Below, piece by piece: positions 1 through 8,673 of a stretch of DNA of 64,000 bases. The notes beneath the pieces are model-generated. The model was not told where the DNA came from and did not search any database. It was given only the letters and a program-made list of their open reading frames with translations. The position numbers were made by a program, and so were the translations under genes. Source of the stretch: a virus; IMG/VR virus record IMGVR_UViG_3300046744_000223, positions 108,941 through 172,940 of that record; one strand, 5' to 3'. The stretch's first letter is position 1. Each line of letters starts with the position of its first letter.

Positions 1-691
1 TGATGTTAGGCATTAGATGCACCGCGTACTTATAACTTGATAGGAGTTTCATCCACTCTGAAAATGTAACGTGTGGTAATACCTCTACCAATTGGCTTTC
101 GTTTGCAACTGTTCTCATTTTAGGTACTGATATTGGTTTGTTAAACTCACTCGATACCAAGTAAGAATCAAACCCACCATACCAAGAAGTGAAATTACCA
201 CCCATCATAACCTTTTCTTCTTTTGTAGTATCTTTTAAATATACAAAATTATCTTCAATAATCAAAGTGGGGATTGTGTGAATTTCTTTATCAGAAGAGG
301 TTATACCTTTAAAATAGTTAAAATCCGTTACATTTTCAGTAAAGATACCATCTACTTCTTGTAATAAATTATAATGCCAAATCTGATGATGAAGTTCTTT
401 TGTTTGATATATTTGCGCGGTTGCCTCTTGCATAAACCAAATCTTCTTACCAAACTCCCTCAAATCTGATACCAACTTTTCTTTTTGGTATACAAAATCT
501 CTGAGTTTATCAGTCTTACTAATGAGTAGAATGATATGGTCGTATTCAGATTGTAATTGCTCCATCTGATAGAAACAATAATGGTCTGCGTTTAGAGCAC
601 AAAATTGAGCAAACTCAGTTCTCATATGTGGGTGGTCTCTACCCACCTTACCAGTAAATGGTAACTCCGATATAAATGCTATTCTCCCCAT
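1..691 (-). CDS. glycosyltransferase-like protein, 3' end outside window
   Basis: This is an open reading frame of 230 codons that runs off the left edge, so its C-terminus is missing. The start is ATG at 689-691, overlapping the end of the preceding gene by 13 nt. The product begins MGRIAFISELPFTGKVGRDH and has alternating hydrophobic strands and helices, such as YDHIILLISK and KKIWFMQEAT. Near the visible end, the segment WMKLLSSYKYAVHLMP resembles the second Rossmann domain of GT-B glycosyltransferases. It sits at the downstream end of a run of sugar genes, which supports a glycan role. Donor and acceptor cannot be read from the sequence. The family call is tentative; that it is a gene is well supported. 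Confidence 0.6.
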   Translation of the reverse strand, partial: MGRIAFISELPFTGKVGRDHPHMRTEFAQFCALNADHYCFYQMEQLQSEYDHIILLISKTDKLRDFVYQKEKLVSDLREFGKKIWFMQEATAQIYQTKELHHQIWHYNLLQEVDGIFTENVTDFNYFKGITSSDKEIHTIPTLIIEDNFVYLKDTTKEEKVMMGGNFTSWYGGFDSYLVSSEFNKPISVPKMRTVANESQLVEVLPHVTFSEWMKLLSSYKYAVHLMPNI

Positions 692-1446
692 AATTCCTCG
701 TATGCTCTTTTTATAAAGTATGATGAGTTTCTATTCAATCCATTTTTAGGAATTGCATTAAAATGATATACCCATGCTTGTTCGTATAGATTATCCATAC
801 CATCACCCCACCATGATTGGCCAAAGTTAAGTAGGTTCTTACTCGACATATGGTGTAGATTGAATGTGGCAGGTAACATCTTCAAATCAATTCCTTGAGT
901 TTGTATCAGATAGTTTATAACAGTTTGGTCAGTACCCAATCCTGCTTTTTGCTTTTCTACCAAAGTATCTTGATTTTTAAAATAAAAGTCTAATACGTAA
1001 TCAAAGAATTCTCTATGGGATTCGTTTACAATTTGAAATCCACCATTGAAATACATACCCCTATCCAACTTGTAGTCATCAAACATATCTTTGTAGTGTC
1101 TTAATGACCTACCAGTCCATTCCCAACATCCCAAATCAAGAACGCCCGTGTATTTACGTTCGTTCATTTCAAAGAAATTAGGTGTATCCGGATGGACTAT
1201 TGTATCAGAATCAACCATTAGAACTTGGTCAAACTCTATATCATTATGGTCAAGTATTTTAAATAAGTGATATCGTTGCCATGGGATAGTCATCTCTTCC
1301 CAAGTATATAACGCAGTATCCCAAATTACAACTTCAGCATTATTTTTCTCGGCCCACTTCTGCCAAGATTGAATACTGTAATTGTATGCGTGGTGCCTTC
1401 CACGACCTGCATCAATTGCCGGTATGAATATTATGTTCTTTTTCAT
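679..1446 (-). CDS. GT-A glycosyltransferase with DSD motif
   Basis: A 255-residue protein with a single GT-A-like domain. The segment QVLMVDSDTIVHPD (near residue 75) carries a DSD motif of the DxD type that binds the nucleotide-sugar and metal ion. A later FNGGFQIVN segment resembles the acceptor-side loop of galactosyl/hexosyl transferases such as the GMA12/MNN10-like group. There is no signal peptide or membrane segment, so it should act in the cytoplasm. It overlaps the epimerase gene upstream by 35 nt and the next gene downstream by 13 nt, which indicates one polycistronic unit. The exact sugar is unknown. Confidence 0.75.
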   Translation of the reverse strand: MKKNIIFIPAIDAGRGRHHAYNYSIQSWQKWAEKNNAEVVIWDTALYTWEEMTIPWQRYHLFKILDHNDIEFDQVLMVDSDTIVHPDTPNFFEMNERKYTGVLDLGCWEWTGRSLRHYKDMFDDYKLDRGMYFNGGFQIVNESHREFFDYVLDFYFKNQDTLVEKQKAGLGTDQTVINYLIQTQGIDLKMLPATFNLHHMSSKNLLNFGQSWWGDGMDNLYEQAWVYHFNAIPKNGLNRNSSYFIKRAYEELWGE

Positions 1447-2278
1447 TTATATAACTTGTTATGTAATTATCTATATCCTTAGTTGGCATCCAACCAAGTA
1501 TTTCATTAGCAAGTGTATCTTCACAAAGAGTTACCAATGCTTCACCTGGCTTATCATCTTCATAAACAATATCATCATAGTTGAACATATCTGCTATGTC
1601 TTTAACAGAGTAGTTTTTACCTCTACCAAGTTCAAAGTCATACCCATATGCCCCTTGTTCCATAATCTTTACTAATGCGTCTACGATATCGTCAATATGA
1701 GTAAAGTCTCTACGTTTAGTTCCATCACCAAAAATAGTAAGCGACTTCCCATCTTCAATTGCCTTTTCCCATTTACCAATTAAAGTACAATACCCACCAT
1801 CTTTTAGATGATGTGGTCCATATACATTGTAAAATCGTGTAATTGATGATTTCAACTCATAATGTTTCTGATAAAGTGAAATGATGTCTTCACCCACATC
1901 TTTTGAGAATGTGTATGGATTCTTAAATCTACCACTATGTTTTGATGATGAACCAGCGTATATGATTGGTACGTTATTATTAGCACACCAATCTACCAAG
2001 TTCAGAGTTCCATTTGCATTGGTAGTAAAATATTCTTTGGGTAATTTGAATGATGGTTGGATACGGGCAATTGCTGCCAAGTGAAATACAACATCAACAT
2101 CCATAAACTCAGTAATGTTTCTGAGGTCGTGGTTTAGATACTTACATCCTTTTTGATGATTTTGTACATTACCAGTATAATAATTGTCGATAGATACTAC
2201 ATTGTGTCCATCTTTCAATAATCTTTTGATGAGGTTTGTTCCTACAAAACCTGCACCACCTGTAACTAATATTTTCAT
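1412..2278 (-). CDS. NAD-dependent nucleotide-sugar epimerase/dehydratase
   Basis: A short-chain dehydrogenase of the extended GalE/RfbB-like family. The N-terminus [20 protein letters not shown] holds the GxxGxxG NAD-binding loop, followed by an acidic residue after strand 2 (SIDNYYTG). The catalytic YxxxK appears as YTFSK and a Ser-rich stretch (AGSSSKHSG) precedes it. I chose the ATG at 2276-2278 rather than an upstream in-frame codon at 2296, because it overlaps the previous stop codon as TAATG, the coupling used throughout this island. It probably makes a UDP- or dTDP-sugar donor for the adjacent glycosyltransferases; the substrate cannot be assigned. Confidence 0.85.
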   Translation of the reverse strand: MKILVTGGAGFVGTNLIKRLLKDGHNVVSIDNYYTGNVQNHQKGCKYLNHDLRNITEFMDVDVVFHLAAIARIQPSFKLPKEYFTTNANGTLNLVDWCANNNVPIIYAGSSSKHSGRFKNPYTFSKDVGEDIISLYQKHYELKSSITRFYNVYGPHHLKDGGYCTLIGKWEKAIEDGKSLTIFGDGTKRRDFTHIDDIVDALVKIMEQGAYGYDFELGRGKNYSVKDIADMFNYDDIVYEDDKPGEALVTLCEDTLANEILGWMPTKDIDNYITSYINEKEHNIHTGN

Positions 2279-2913
2279 TATCCTAATCCTTTCCAAGTTG
2301 CACCATTACCAGTATAGTAGTGATTTACTTCAACTTTTGGTGTATATAAATATGATTTACCATCTTTTAAAATATCAATTGCCCAATATCTATCTTCTTT
2401 TGTAGATAATTCCTCATCAAACGGAGTTTCTATCAAATCAGACTTATTGTAGAAACAAAACGCATTATGTAAAAATGGTCTATCTTCAATAGTAGAATGC
2501 ATATTAACCACCTCACTATCTACAAAATGAGACCATATATATCTCTTGTTAATTTTCTTTCCACGATATATTGGAATTTGATTACCAAATACTGCTGAAT
2601 GAAACTTTAGTAATGATTGGACCGATTTCAAATCCATCTTAGTAATTTGAGAGTGTGCTGATAGTATCAATATAATATCATTACTACACATATTGACTGC
2701 CACATTCAACGATTTACCTGGTGTATAGTTTTCTATATTAGAGGTTATTATATTGAGTCGTGTATTGAATAGTGTAACTACATCCATAGAATCATCAGTA
2801 GAGTTGTTATCCATCACAATCACCTCTGCATTAGGAATGTGGTCACATATAGATTGTAGTGTAAACCCAATATATTCACCCTCATTTCTATTTCTAACTA
2901 TGATACTTATCAT
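2278..2913 (-). CDS. family 2 glycosyltransferase
   Basis: A 211-residue GT2-type protein. It begins [20 protein letters not shown] and continues into [17 protein letters not shown], the typical nucleotide-binding strand and D-N-S-T-D loop of GT-A inverting enzymes. The protein is short and lacks membrane helices, so it is a soluble catalytic domain only. The gene overlaps the DAHP-synthase-like gene upstream by 4 nt and the epimerase downstream by 1 nt (TAATG). Confidence 0.85.
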   Translation of the reverse strand: MISIIVRNRNEGEYIGFTLQSICDHIPNAEVIVMDNNSTDDSMDVVTLFNTRLNIITSNIENYTPGKSLNVAVNMCSNDIILILSAHSQITKMDLKSVQSLLKFHSAVFGNQIPIYRGKKINKRYIWSHFVDSEVVNMHSTIEDRPFLHNAFCFYNKSDLIETPFDEELSTKEDRYWAIDILKDGKSYLYTPKVEVNHYYTGNGATWKGLG

Positions 2914-3716
2914 TTAAATATCCTCGATAATGTTGTATAATCAATAGCTTGTGCTGGGTCACTTATAGACATATCTGGATTGGGGTGTGATTCTATAATC
3001 AACCCATCAGCACCAATGGCCATTGCAGCTTTAGATACCGGCTCTACAAAATTACGATATCCAGTTGAATGACTTGGGTCATATATGATTGGGATGTTAG
3101 TAAACTCTTTCAAAGCAGGAATCATCATAAGGTCAGGTGCCCAACGTGTTGTTGGGTGTATGTGTCTATAAGATGGCATTCCAACTACACCTCTAAGACA
3201 TATAGCAACATTTCTATTACCACCTACTAAGATTCGTTCAACTGCGCCTAAGATTTCATCAAGAGTTCCCCAAGTACCTCGTTTGAGTAATACTGGAGTA
3301 TCTTGCTTTCCAAGAGCGTCTAATAGTGTATAGTTCTGAAAATTACGAGTTCCTATTTGAAATACATCGGCAACCTCACCAACTTCATCAATCATACTCG
3401 CATCCATTACTTCAGTAACAATTGGGAGTCCAGATTCCTTCTTAGCAATCGCCAACAACTCAAGACCTTCTTTACGAAGACCCTCTTTCCACCCATTAGT
3501 TTCTTTTGTGATTGGGAATGTACATGGTTTGTAAGCACCTGCTCTTAGAGCATCCGCGCCACATCTTTTCATATCTTTTGCAATCTCAATGATTGACTCA
3601 CCCTCAACTGAACAAGGACCTGCAATCTTGAAGTAATCCCAATTGAAGGTTTCGTTTGGGTCGATTGAAATGTTTAACTTACCTTGGTCTTTTAGTGACT
3701 GAATGTATTCGTTCAT
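2910..3716 (-). CDS. DAHP/KDO-8-P synthase superfamily enzyme, DAHP synthase-like
   Basis: A 268-residue TIM-barrel aldolase that would condense phosphoenolpyruvate with an aldose phosphate. Visible motifs are [10 protein letters not shown] near residue 30, [26 protein letters not shown] and the C-terminal [12 protein letters not shown], which match type I-beta DAHP synthases more closely than KdsA. The usual KPRTSP loop reads KPCTFP here, so the phosphate-contacting Arg is replaced by Cys, and the usual following Gly-rich segment is changed. No regulatory domain is present. It lies beside a cytidylyltransferase, a 2-hydroxyacid dehydrogenase and a transaldolase, which suggests a dedicated 3-deoxy-ulosonate pathway rather than aromatic biosynthesis. 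Confidence 0.8.
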   Translation of the reverse strand: MNEYIQSLKDQGKLNISIDPNETFNWDYFKIAGPCSVEGESIIEIAKDMKRCGADALRAGAYKPCTFPITKETNGWKEGLRKEGLELLAIAKKESGLPIVTEVMDASMIDEVGEVADVFQIGTRNFQNYTLLDALGKQDTPVLLKRGTWGTLDEILGAVERILVGGNRNVAICLRGVVGMPSYRHIHPTTRWAPDLMMIPALKEFTNIPIIYDPSHSTGYRNFVEPVSKAAMAIGADGLIIESHPNPDMSISDPAQAIDYTTLSRIFK

Positions 3717-4255
3717 TTGTAATATTGTTTTACTTTTTCTAAATCATCTTCAGTATGGATATCAGTAGCAGTTTCCTTTACACATCCGATTCGGTAACTA
3801 ACTTTACCTTGTTTGAGTAAGTCGTACTTGAATAATCTCATTGCACCACTCCTACGATATGTGTCATCTACCGTAATGATATCATCATACTTATTGTCAA
3901 TCATATAGTCAAGACACTCATCAAGAGTGTTGACTCGATTGGGGTTATCTGGTTGTAATCCAACTACAATATCATACTCTTCTTTGATTTCATTGATGAT
4001 GTGTTCATACACATCTACGACCTCAACATCCCCACACAAATCAGCAGGCCTCTTGTGGAATCTTACTTCGTATTTATTACAAATCTCCTCAACAACATCA
4101 CTCTCAGATGATACGATAACCTCTACATGGTATTGACTTGCGTTTGCGTAATCAACTGAATGTAGGAACATGGGTTTACCATCAATCTCTCTAATGTTCT
4201 TGTGTTTTAGTCTTTTAGAATCCAGCTTTGCTGGAATTATTGCTAGTACTCTCAT
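3713..4255 (-). CDS. CMP-sugar (NeuA-like) cytidylyltransferase
   Basis: A 180-residue nucleotidyltransferase. The N-terminus [20 protein letters not shown] is the CTP-binding loop of the NeuA/KdsB family (IPAR-G-S-K-type), followed by [12 protein letters not shown]. The usual LQPTSP segment reads LQPDNP. It should activate an acidic 2-keto sugar as a CMP derivative. At 180 residues it is shorter than KdsB (about 245) and bacterial NeuA (about 220), so it may be minimal or specialised. It overlaps the DAHP-synthase-like gene by 4 nt, and the two probably act in sequence. Confidence 0.75.
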   Translation of the reverse strand: MRVLAIIPAKLDSKRLKHKNIREIDGKPMFLHSVDYANASQYHVEVIVSSESDVVEEICNKYEVRFHKRPADLCGDVEVVDVYEHIINEIKEEYDIVVGLQPDNPNRVNTLDECLDYMIDNKYDDIITVDDTYRRSGAMRLFKYDLLKQGKVSYRIGCVKETATDIHTEDDLEKVKQYYK

Positions 4256-5175
4256 AATTTATCTATACTCCATTTATATGCTTTGGTCTGACCTTGTATG
4301 GTCATTCCTCCTGTATGTGGTGTAAATATACAATTTAATTTTGAATTTTCCAAATTAAAGAATGGTGATTTAGATGGGTCACCAAACTCATTTTCGATAA
4401 CATCAGTACCATACCCCCACAACTTACACTCGTGTAGTGCCTTTATGATATCAGTTTCATTTACAATCTCACCACGGGATGTATTTACCAAGAACTTAAC
4501 ACCACGTGAAAGTAAATCATAATCAATCATATGTCGTGTTTCGTTTGTGACGTGTACGTGAAGTGATACTGCGTCACATATGTCAAACAACTCTTCCAAT
4601 GTGTCAATATTAGACTCATCTGAATATGGGTCGTGGATGTAAACCTCAGCATCAAACGCTCTACAAAACTTAGCCATCATCTTACCCAATCTACCATAAC
4701 CAACGATGCCAACTTTGTAGTCTTTCATTTGCTGGCCTACAAATGGTAGGTAATCCCAACTTTTATCTCGTTTGGTCACATTGTTTGACATTGTGATGTT
4801 TCTCATCAAGTCAAGGAGTATCCCAAACGCCAATTCTGAGGTAGATGGTAGTTGATTGATTAGTTCGAAGTCGTTTTTATGACATTGGATTTCAATACCC
4901 ACCGATTCACAATATTCTAAGTCAATGTGATTTAGTCCGGTAGATGCGGTATTGATAATACGAACCATAGTATTCCGTAACAACCCCTCATCAATTTTGT
5001 AACTTTGTTGATTTGGATTGCAGAATATAGTATCAATTGGGTTGTTAAGTAATAATTCTCTAACTTGGTGCCGTGTCCCATATTCTAACATAAAAACATC
5101 ACCTTTTGAATCTAACAACTCAACTACCCCATCCAAATGGGTTACGGGAGTAACAACTGCAATCTTATTTTTCAT
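4252..5175 (-). CDS. D-isomer-specific 2-hydroxyacid dehydrogenase
   Basis: A 307-residue protein of the phosphoglycerate dehydrogenase-like family. The NAD-binding loop is KVGIVGYGRLGKMMAKFC (GxGxxG). The catalytic triad can be seen as Arg in NTSRGEIV, Glu in DVIENEFGD and His in TPHTGGMT. It would interconvert a 2-hydroxy and a 2-keto acid with NAD(H). It sits between transaldolase and cytidylyltransferase genes, overlapping each by 1-4 nt. A role in modifying the acid sugar made by its neighbours is an inference. Confidence 0.85.
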   Translation of the reverse strand: MKNKIAVVTPVTHLDGVVELLDSKGDVFMLEYGTRHQVRELLLNNPIDTIFCNPNQQSYKIDEGLLRNTMVRIINTASTGLNHIDLEYCESVGIEIQCHKNDFELINQLPSTSELAFGILLDLMRNITMSNNVTKRDKSWDYLPFVGQQMKDYKVGIVGYGRLGKMMAKFCRAFDAEVYIHDPYSDESNIDTLEELFDICDAVSLHVHVTNETRHMIDYDLLSRGVKFLVNTSRGEIVNETDIIKALHECKLWGYGTDVIENEFGDPSKSPFFNLENSKLNCIFTPHTGGMTIQGQTKAYKWSIDKL

Positions 5176-5828
5176 TACATTGATTGTAAATCTTTCTCAA
5201 ATAACTCAATACCCGTTGTAGTCAATGCGTGTTCGAACATTTGTTCAAGTACTTTCAATGGTACTGTGATTACATCAGCTCCTGCTTTTGCTGCTTTGAC
5301 AACGTGCATTGGATGTCTTACACTTGAAACCATAATGTTAGTGTCAAACGAATATCTCTCGTTAAAGGTTTTTACCAACTCACCAATAAACAACATAGCA
5401 TCATGACCCGTGTCATCAAGTCTACCAACTAACGGACAAATGTAAGTGGAATTAACATTAGCACATAGTATAGCCTGATTATGTGAGAATATCAGATGCA
5501 TATTTGTTTTATCACCATTACGTGTTGCAGAATTACAGGCGTCAATACCTGCAGGTGAGAATGGAATTTTAAAAACCAAATCAATGTCATTTGATTTTGC
5601 TTTTAATCGTTCGATATTAGATAAGATTTCATCCTTAGTAGTACCCCATGCTTCAACGTGAATTTCACCAACTGGCATAACTCCTCTGATTTTTTTAATC
5701 ATATCGATGTCGTCATCCATACCATGTCGTTTCGCCAAAGTAGGGTTCGTAGTAACTCCGGCTAATATACCCATATCTGAGTATTTTTGAATTGAACTTA
5801 ATTCTAAAGTGTCTAAAAATACTTTCAT
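5175..5828 (-). CDS. talC: transaldolase / fructose-6-phosphate aldolase, TalC type
   Basis: A 217-residue class I aldolase of the small TalC/MipB group, at the usual family length. The motif GILAGVTTNPTLAKR and the Schiff-base lysine K87 in VFKIPFSPAG are conserved. The enzyme transfers dihydroxyacetone units and can yield erythrose 4-phosphate. TalC is a known auxiliary gene in cyanophages, but here it lies inside a sugar operon next to a DAHP-synthase-like gene, which uses erythrose 4-phosphate in the canonical reaction. The context suggests precursor supply for an unusual sugar rather than pentose-phosphate rerouting. Confidence 0.85.
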   Translation of the reverse strand: MKVFLDTLELSSIQKYSDMGILAGVTTNPTLAKRHGMDDDIDMIKKIRGVMPVGEIHVEAWGTTKDEILSNIERLKAKSNDIDLVFKIPFSPAGIDACNSATRNGDKTNMHLIFSHNQAILCANVNSTYICPLVGRLDDTGHDAMLFIGELVKTFNERYSFDTNIMVSSVRHPMHVVKAAKAGADVITVPLKVLEQMFEHALTTTGIELFEKDLQSM

Positions 5829-5839
5829 AATTTTACGTT

Positions 5840-6310
5840 TTATTTAATTGATTTTAATGTTACTTTTAACTGACCTTTACGTCTATCCGTAGTAAACTTT
5901 TGAGATACCATCTCGTAGTTACAGGTTATGCCATACGTATGTGCTATTCTATAATGATTTGATTTACCATTGATTCCACCATGCCACTTTGAACAAAAGT
6001 AACCAAACGACTCCTCATTAAAAACTCGCTTGTGTGTTGGGTCTGCTAATGCCATTGCAGATGCTTCATGAGGTACTACGATATCTATCGTACCACCTGG
6101 TTTTAGGATTCGCCACAACTCATTCATAACAAAAATAATATTATCAATGTGTTCTAATATCATAATTGCTTTGATTTCACTAACCGTATTATCATCGAGT
6201 GGAATTCCCTTTTCGATATCACAACAAATATCTGGATTTACTGATGGGTCAATATCAACATTTAAGAATCCTGGAAACTTTTCTTTGTATGAACCTAAGT
6301 TTAATTTCAT
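5840..6310 (-). CDS. class I SAM-dependent methyltransferase, short
   Basis: A 156-residue methyltransferase-11-like protein. It begins MKLNLGSYKEKFPGFLNVDI, a compact version of the SAM-binding LDLGCG-type loop, and continues with IMILEHIDNIIFVMNELWRILKPGGTIDIVVPH, the post-motif II/III signature. It overlaps the next methyltransferase gene by 4 nt. In this context it probably methylates a sugar or a lipid-linked glycan; the substrate is not visible. Confidence 0.75.
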   Translation of the reverse strand: MKLNLGSYKEKFPGFLNVDIDPSVNPDICCDIEKGIPLDDNTVSEIKAIMILEHIDNIIFVMNELWRILKPGGTIDIVVPHEASAMALADPTHKRVFNEESFGYFCSKWHGGINGKSNHYRIAHTYGITCNYEMVSQKFTTDRRKGQLKVTLKSIK

Positions 6311-6906
6311 AATTTTATTTTTTTTAGTGATAACAAATGATATGGATTACTATGTGCTTTTCTACCTGGCTGATACCACTCATCTACAACGTCAAATCCA
6401 TTCTCGATTAGTTGACTACTGAGTAACTCTCCATCAATTTCCCAATGTTTATGATGTTCACCTTTTAGACTTTTTGGTGTTTTTTGCATATGTGGGTGTG
6501 AAACTATCAAATGACCACCTAACTCTAATAACTCATAAAACTTCATACAAGTTTCAATTAGAGGATTCTCTAAGTGTTCTAATGTTTCTAAACTAACGAT
6601 GACATCAAACTTACCATTCACATTATTCTGAAAATCAGATTCTAAATCAATTACATCGTATGTTATATTTTCAGCACCCCAATACGTTCTACAATATTCT
6701 AATGCTTCTTCTGAGTTATCCAATGATAATACTGACTTGGCACTTTGTGCTAAAATATTAGAACCATACCCAATCCCACAAGCTGCATCTAATACGACAT
6801 CACCATCACTAACAAACTTATTAGCAAACCGATACCTTTCTACGTGTTTTGGTTCAATTTCTTGAATATTTTTACCTATTTGGCGTTCGCCATTGAATCC
6901 ATCCAT
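6307..6906 (-). CDS. class I SAM-dependent methyltransferase
   Basis: A 199-residue UbiG-like methyltransferase. Motif I is VVLDAACGIGYGSNIL, followed by the acidic strand-2 residue in LSLDNSEEAL. Motif IV lies in FDVIVSLETLEHLENP and motif VI in GGHLIVSHPHM. It lacks membrane segments. It pairs with the shorter methyltransferase downstream (4-nt overlap), so the two may methylate the same glycan at different positions. Confidence 0.8.
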   Translation of the reverse strand: MDGFNGERQIGKNIQEIEPKHVERYRFANKFVSDGDVVLDAACGIGYGSNILAQSAKSVLSLDNSEEALEYCRTYWGAENITYDVIDLESDFQNNVNGKFDVIVSLETLEHLENPLIETCMKFYELLELGGHLIVSHPHMQKTPKSLKGEHHKHWEIDGELLSSQLIENGFDVVDEWYQPGRKAHSNPYHLLSLKKIKL

Positions 6907-6915
6907 AATTTTATT

Positions 6916-7224
6916 TTATATTTCTTCTATTCTTTTTGTTTTGTCACAAATCAATAAGTCGTATGGTGGTTTCTCACCTACACTCAGGTGGTGATATTTA
7001 CATCCCCAATCATCCAATTGCTTCTTAGTTACATCATACCAATCAATTCCCGTAGTACTTCCACGAGCGGTCCAATAGGTTATAGTATGACCTTCATCAT
7101 ACAATATACGAATTTTTTCTATATTTTCCAAATTTGGAATAGCTTCTGAGTAATCTGGATTTATATAAGTTCTATTTTCATAAAAACATATGGTCTCATC
7201 TATATCAACGTATATATTCATCAT
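6916..7224 (-). CDS. small HAD-like phosphatase
   Basis: A 102-residue HAD-superfamily protein with the nucleophile motif YVDIDETICFYE (DxDxT type) at the N-terminus, a TYWTARGS segment corresponding to motif II, and a final DLLICDK segment corresponding to motif III/IV. Two in-frame ATG codons (7222-7224 and 7219-7221) overlap the upstream stop, so the start is uncertain by one codon. It lies directly after kdsA. A phosphatase step (KDO-8-phosphate to KDO) is needed between KdsA and the CMP-sugar synthetase, and this gene could supply it, although it is smaller than known KdsC. Confidence 0.7.
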   Translation of the reverse strand: MMNIYVDIDETICFYENRTYINPDYSEAIPNLENIEKIRILYDEGHTITYWTARGSTTGIDWYDVTKKQLDDWGCKYHHLSVGEKPPYDLLICDKTKRIEEI

Positions 7225-8033
7225 CTAATAACTTTACATATATTATTTAACATTGTTTCAAAATCACTTAATTTAATTGAGCTTGTTCCATCCGATAGTG
7301 CGTTATCTGGATCATCATGTACTTCTAAGAACATACCATCTACACCTACGGCTGCAGCAGCCTTTGCTAATGGTTCTATAAAATGTTTATTAGACCCACT
7401 GCTACCACCAGAACACCCTTTTTGAACTGCATGAGTTGCATCAAATATAACGGGAGCGTATTCTCTCATAGTTACTAAGTTTCTCATGTCCACTACATAG
7501 TCACCATACCCAAAGGTATTTCCACGTTCGGTTAGAACAACTTTGTTATTATCAGATGATACTACTTTATCAACCACCCTCTCCATATCCAATCCATTTA
7601 CAAATTGTGCTTTTTTAATATTTACTGGAAGGTTTGTTTTTGCAGAAGCCACCAATAAATCAGTTTGTCTACATAAAAATGCTGGTATTTGTATTAGGTC
7701 AATTGAATCTTTTAATACATCAGCTTGCCATGGTTCGTGTATGTCAGTAGTTACTGGAATATCTAATTCAGTACGGATTTTATTAAATATACGAGATGCT
7801 TCTTCAATAGAAACTCCTCTGTAGTTTTGTAACCGAGTTCGATTTGCTTTATCAAAAGATGCTTTAAAAATAAAAGGAATACCCAACTTAGAAGTAATAC
7901 GTTTTAACTCACGTGCCATATGTAAGGTATGTTCTTCACTTTCTATGACACATGGGCCGGATATCAATACAAATGGCAATGATTCGCCAAATGTTATACC
8001 ATCTCTTATTGTAACTGATTTAATTTTTTTCAT
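7221..8033 (-). CDS. kdsA: 3-deoxy-D-manno-octulosonate 8-phosphate synthase
   Basis: A full-length, 270-residue KdsA (EC 2.5.1.55) that condenses arabinose 5-phosphate with PEP. The motifs are FKASFDKANRT (residues 57-66), YRG, TDIHEPWQADVL, IPAFLCRQTDLL, NIKKAQF, LTERGNTFGY and DATHA. Cys28 in ISGPCVIE, with His in DATHA, Glu in FLEVH and Asp in ALSDG, is the ligand set of the metal-dependent class II enzymes; class I enzymes have Asn instead of Cys. It overlaps the cytidylyltransferase gene by 14 nt. It is very similar in organisation to bacterial enzymes, so recent acquisition from a bacterium is likely. Confidence 0.93.
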   Translation of the reverse strand: MKKIKSVTIRDGITFGESLPFVLISGPCVIESEEHTLHMARELKRITSKLGIPFIFKASFDKANRTRLQNYRGVSIEEASRIFNKIRTELDIPVTTDIHEPWQADVLKDSIDLIQIPAFLCRQTDLLVASAKTNLPVNIKKAQFVNGLDMERVVDKVVSSDNNKVVLTERGNTFGYGDYVVDMRNLVTMREYAPVIFDATHAVQKGCSGGSSGSNKHFIEPLAKAAAAVGVDGMFLEVHDDPDNALSDGTSSIKLSDFETMLNNICKVIR

Positions 8034-8673
8034 TTGCTAAACATTCTGCTATTTTAAAATCACTTGGTGTATCAATGTCCCATGCTTCCAACATATCAAC
8101 TGTTTTAATATATGGGTTGAAGCCAATTCTTCTTTTGTGTTTCTTATACATATCCTTCGAGAATATATATAATCCGGAGTTTTCAACAATAATTGGCTTT
8201 AAGTCTTGAGTACGACTAATAGTTGAAGACATATTATAATTTAAGGGATTACCATCATACCAACAAAAATTGTTTACTTCATATGCTAAAAATGCCGAAT
8301 CGTATTCGTTTGACTTTATTTTGTCTATCATATCTACTATGGTAGATTGTTTTACGAATGGGGAAGTTACTGATAAAAATACAATATAGTCTGTATTTAT
8401 ATCATCTATAACCGAATCCAATATATCGTTAAATGTAACATAGTCCCCATCAAACTTGGTATCTCTTTTTAAGAATGTATAGTCTAAACTTGGATTTATG
8501 TAATCCACAACAGTGTCATCACTACAATACAAAAGTGTATCACTAATATCAGAAATTCCTGCTGCCTTGTCCACGCATATATTAACTAACGGATTACTAT
8601 TAAGTGTCTTTATACTTTTTTGTGGTAATCGCTTACTATTTAGTCTAACTGTTATGTATGCTGTAAACTTCAT
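8020..8673 (-). CDS. acylneuraminate/KDO cytidylyltransferase-like protein
   Basis: A 217-residue CMP-sugar synthetase-like protein. It starts MKFTAYITVRLNSKRLPQKS, which carries the R-x-x-S-K-R-L-P-x-K nucleotide-binding pattern, and later has LYCSDD, VFLSVTSPF and AWDIDTPSDFKIAE, the C-terminal signature of NeuA-like enzymes. It probably couples CTP to the KDO or KDO-like acid made by the adjacent KdsA. It overlaps the neighbouring genes by 4 and 14 nt. Whether it prefers KDO or a nonulosonate cannot be decided here. Confidence 0.78.
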   Translation of the reverse strand: MKFTAYITVRLNSKRLPQKSIKTLNSNPLVNICVDKAAGISDISDTLLYCSDDTVVDYINPSLDYTFLKRDTKFDGDYVTFNDILDSVIDDINTDYIVFLSVTSPFVKQSTIVDMIDKIKSNEYDSAFLAYEVNNFCWYDGNPLNYNMSSTISRTQDLKPIIVENSGLYIFSKDMYKKHKRRIGFNPYIKTVDMLEAWDIDTPSDFKIAECLANEKN

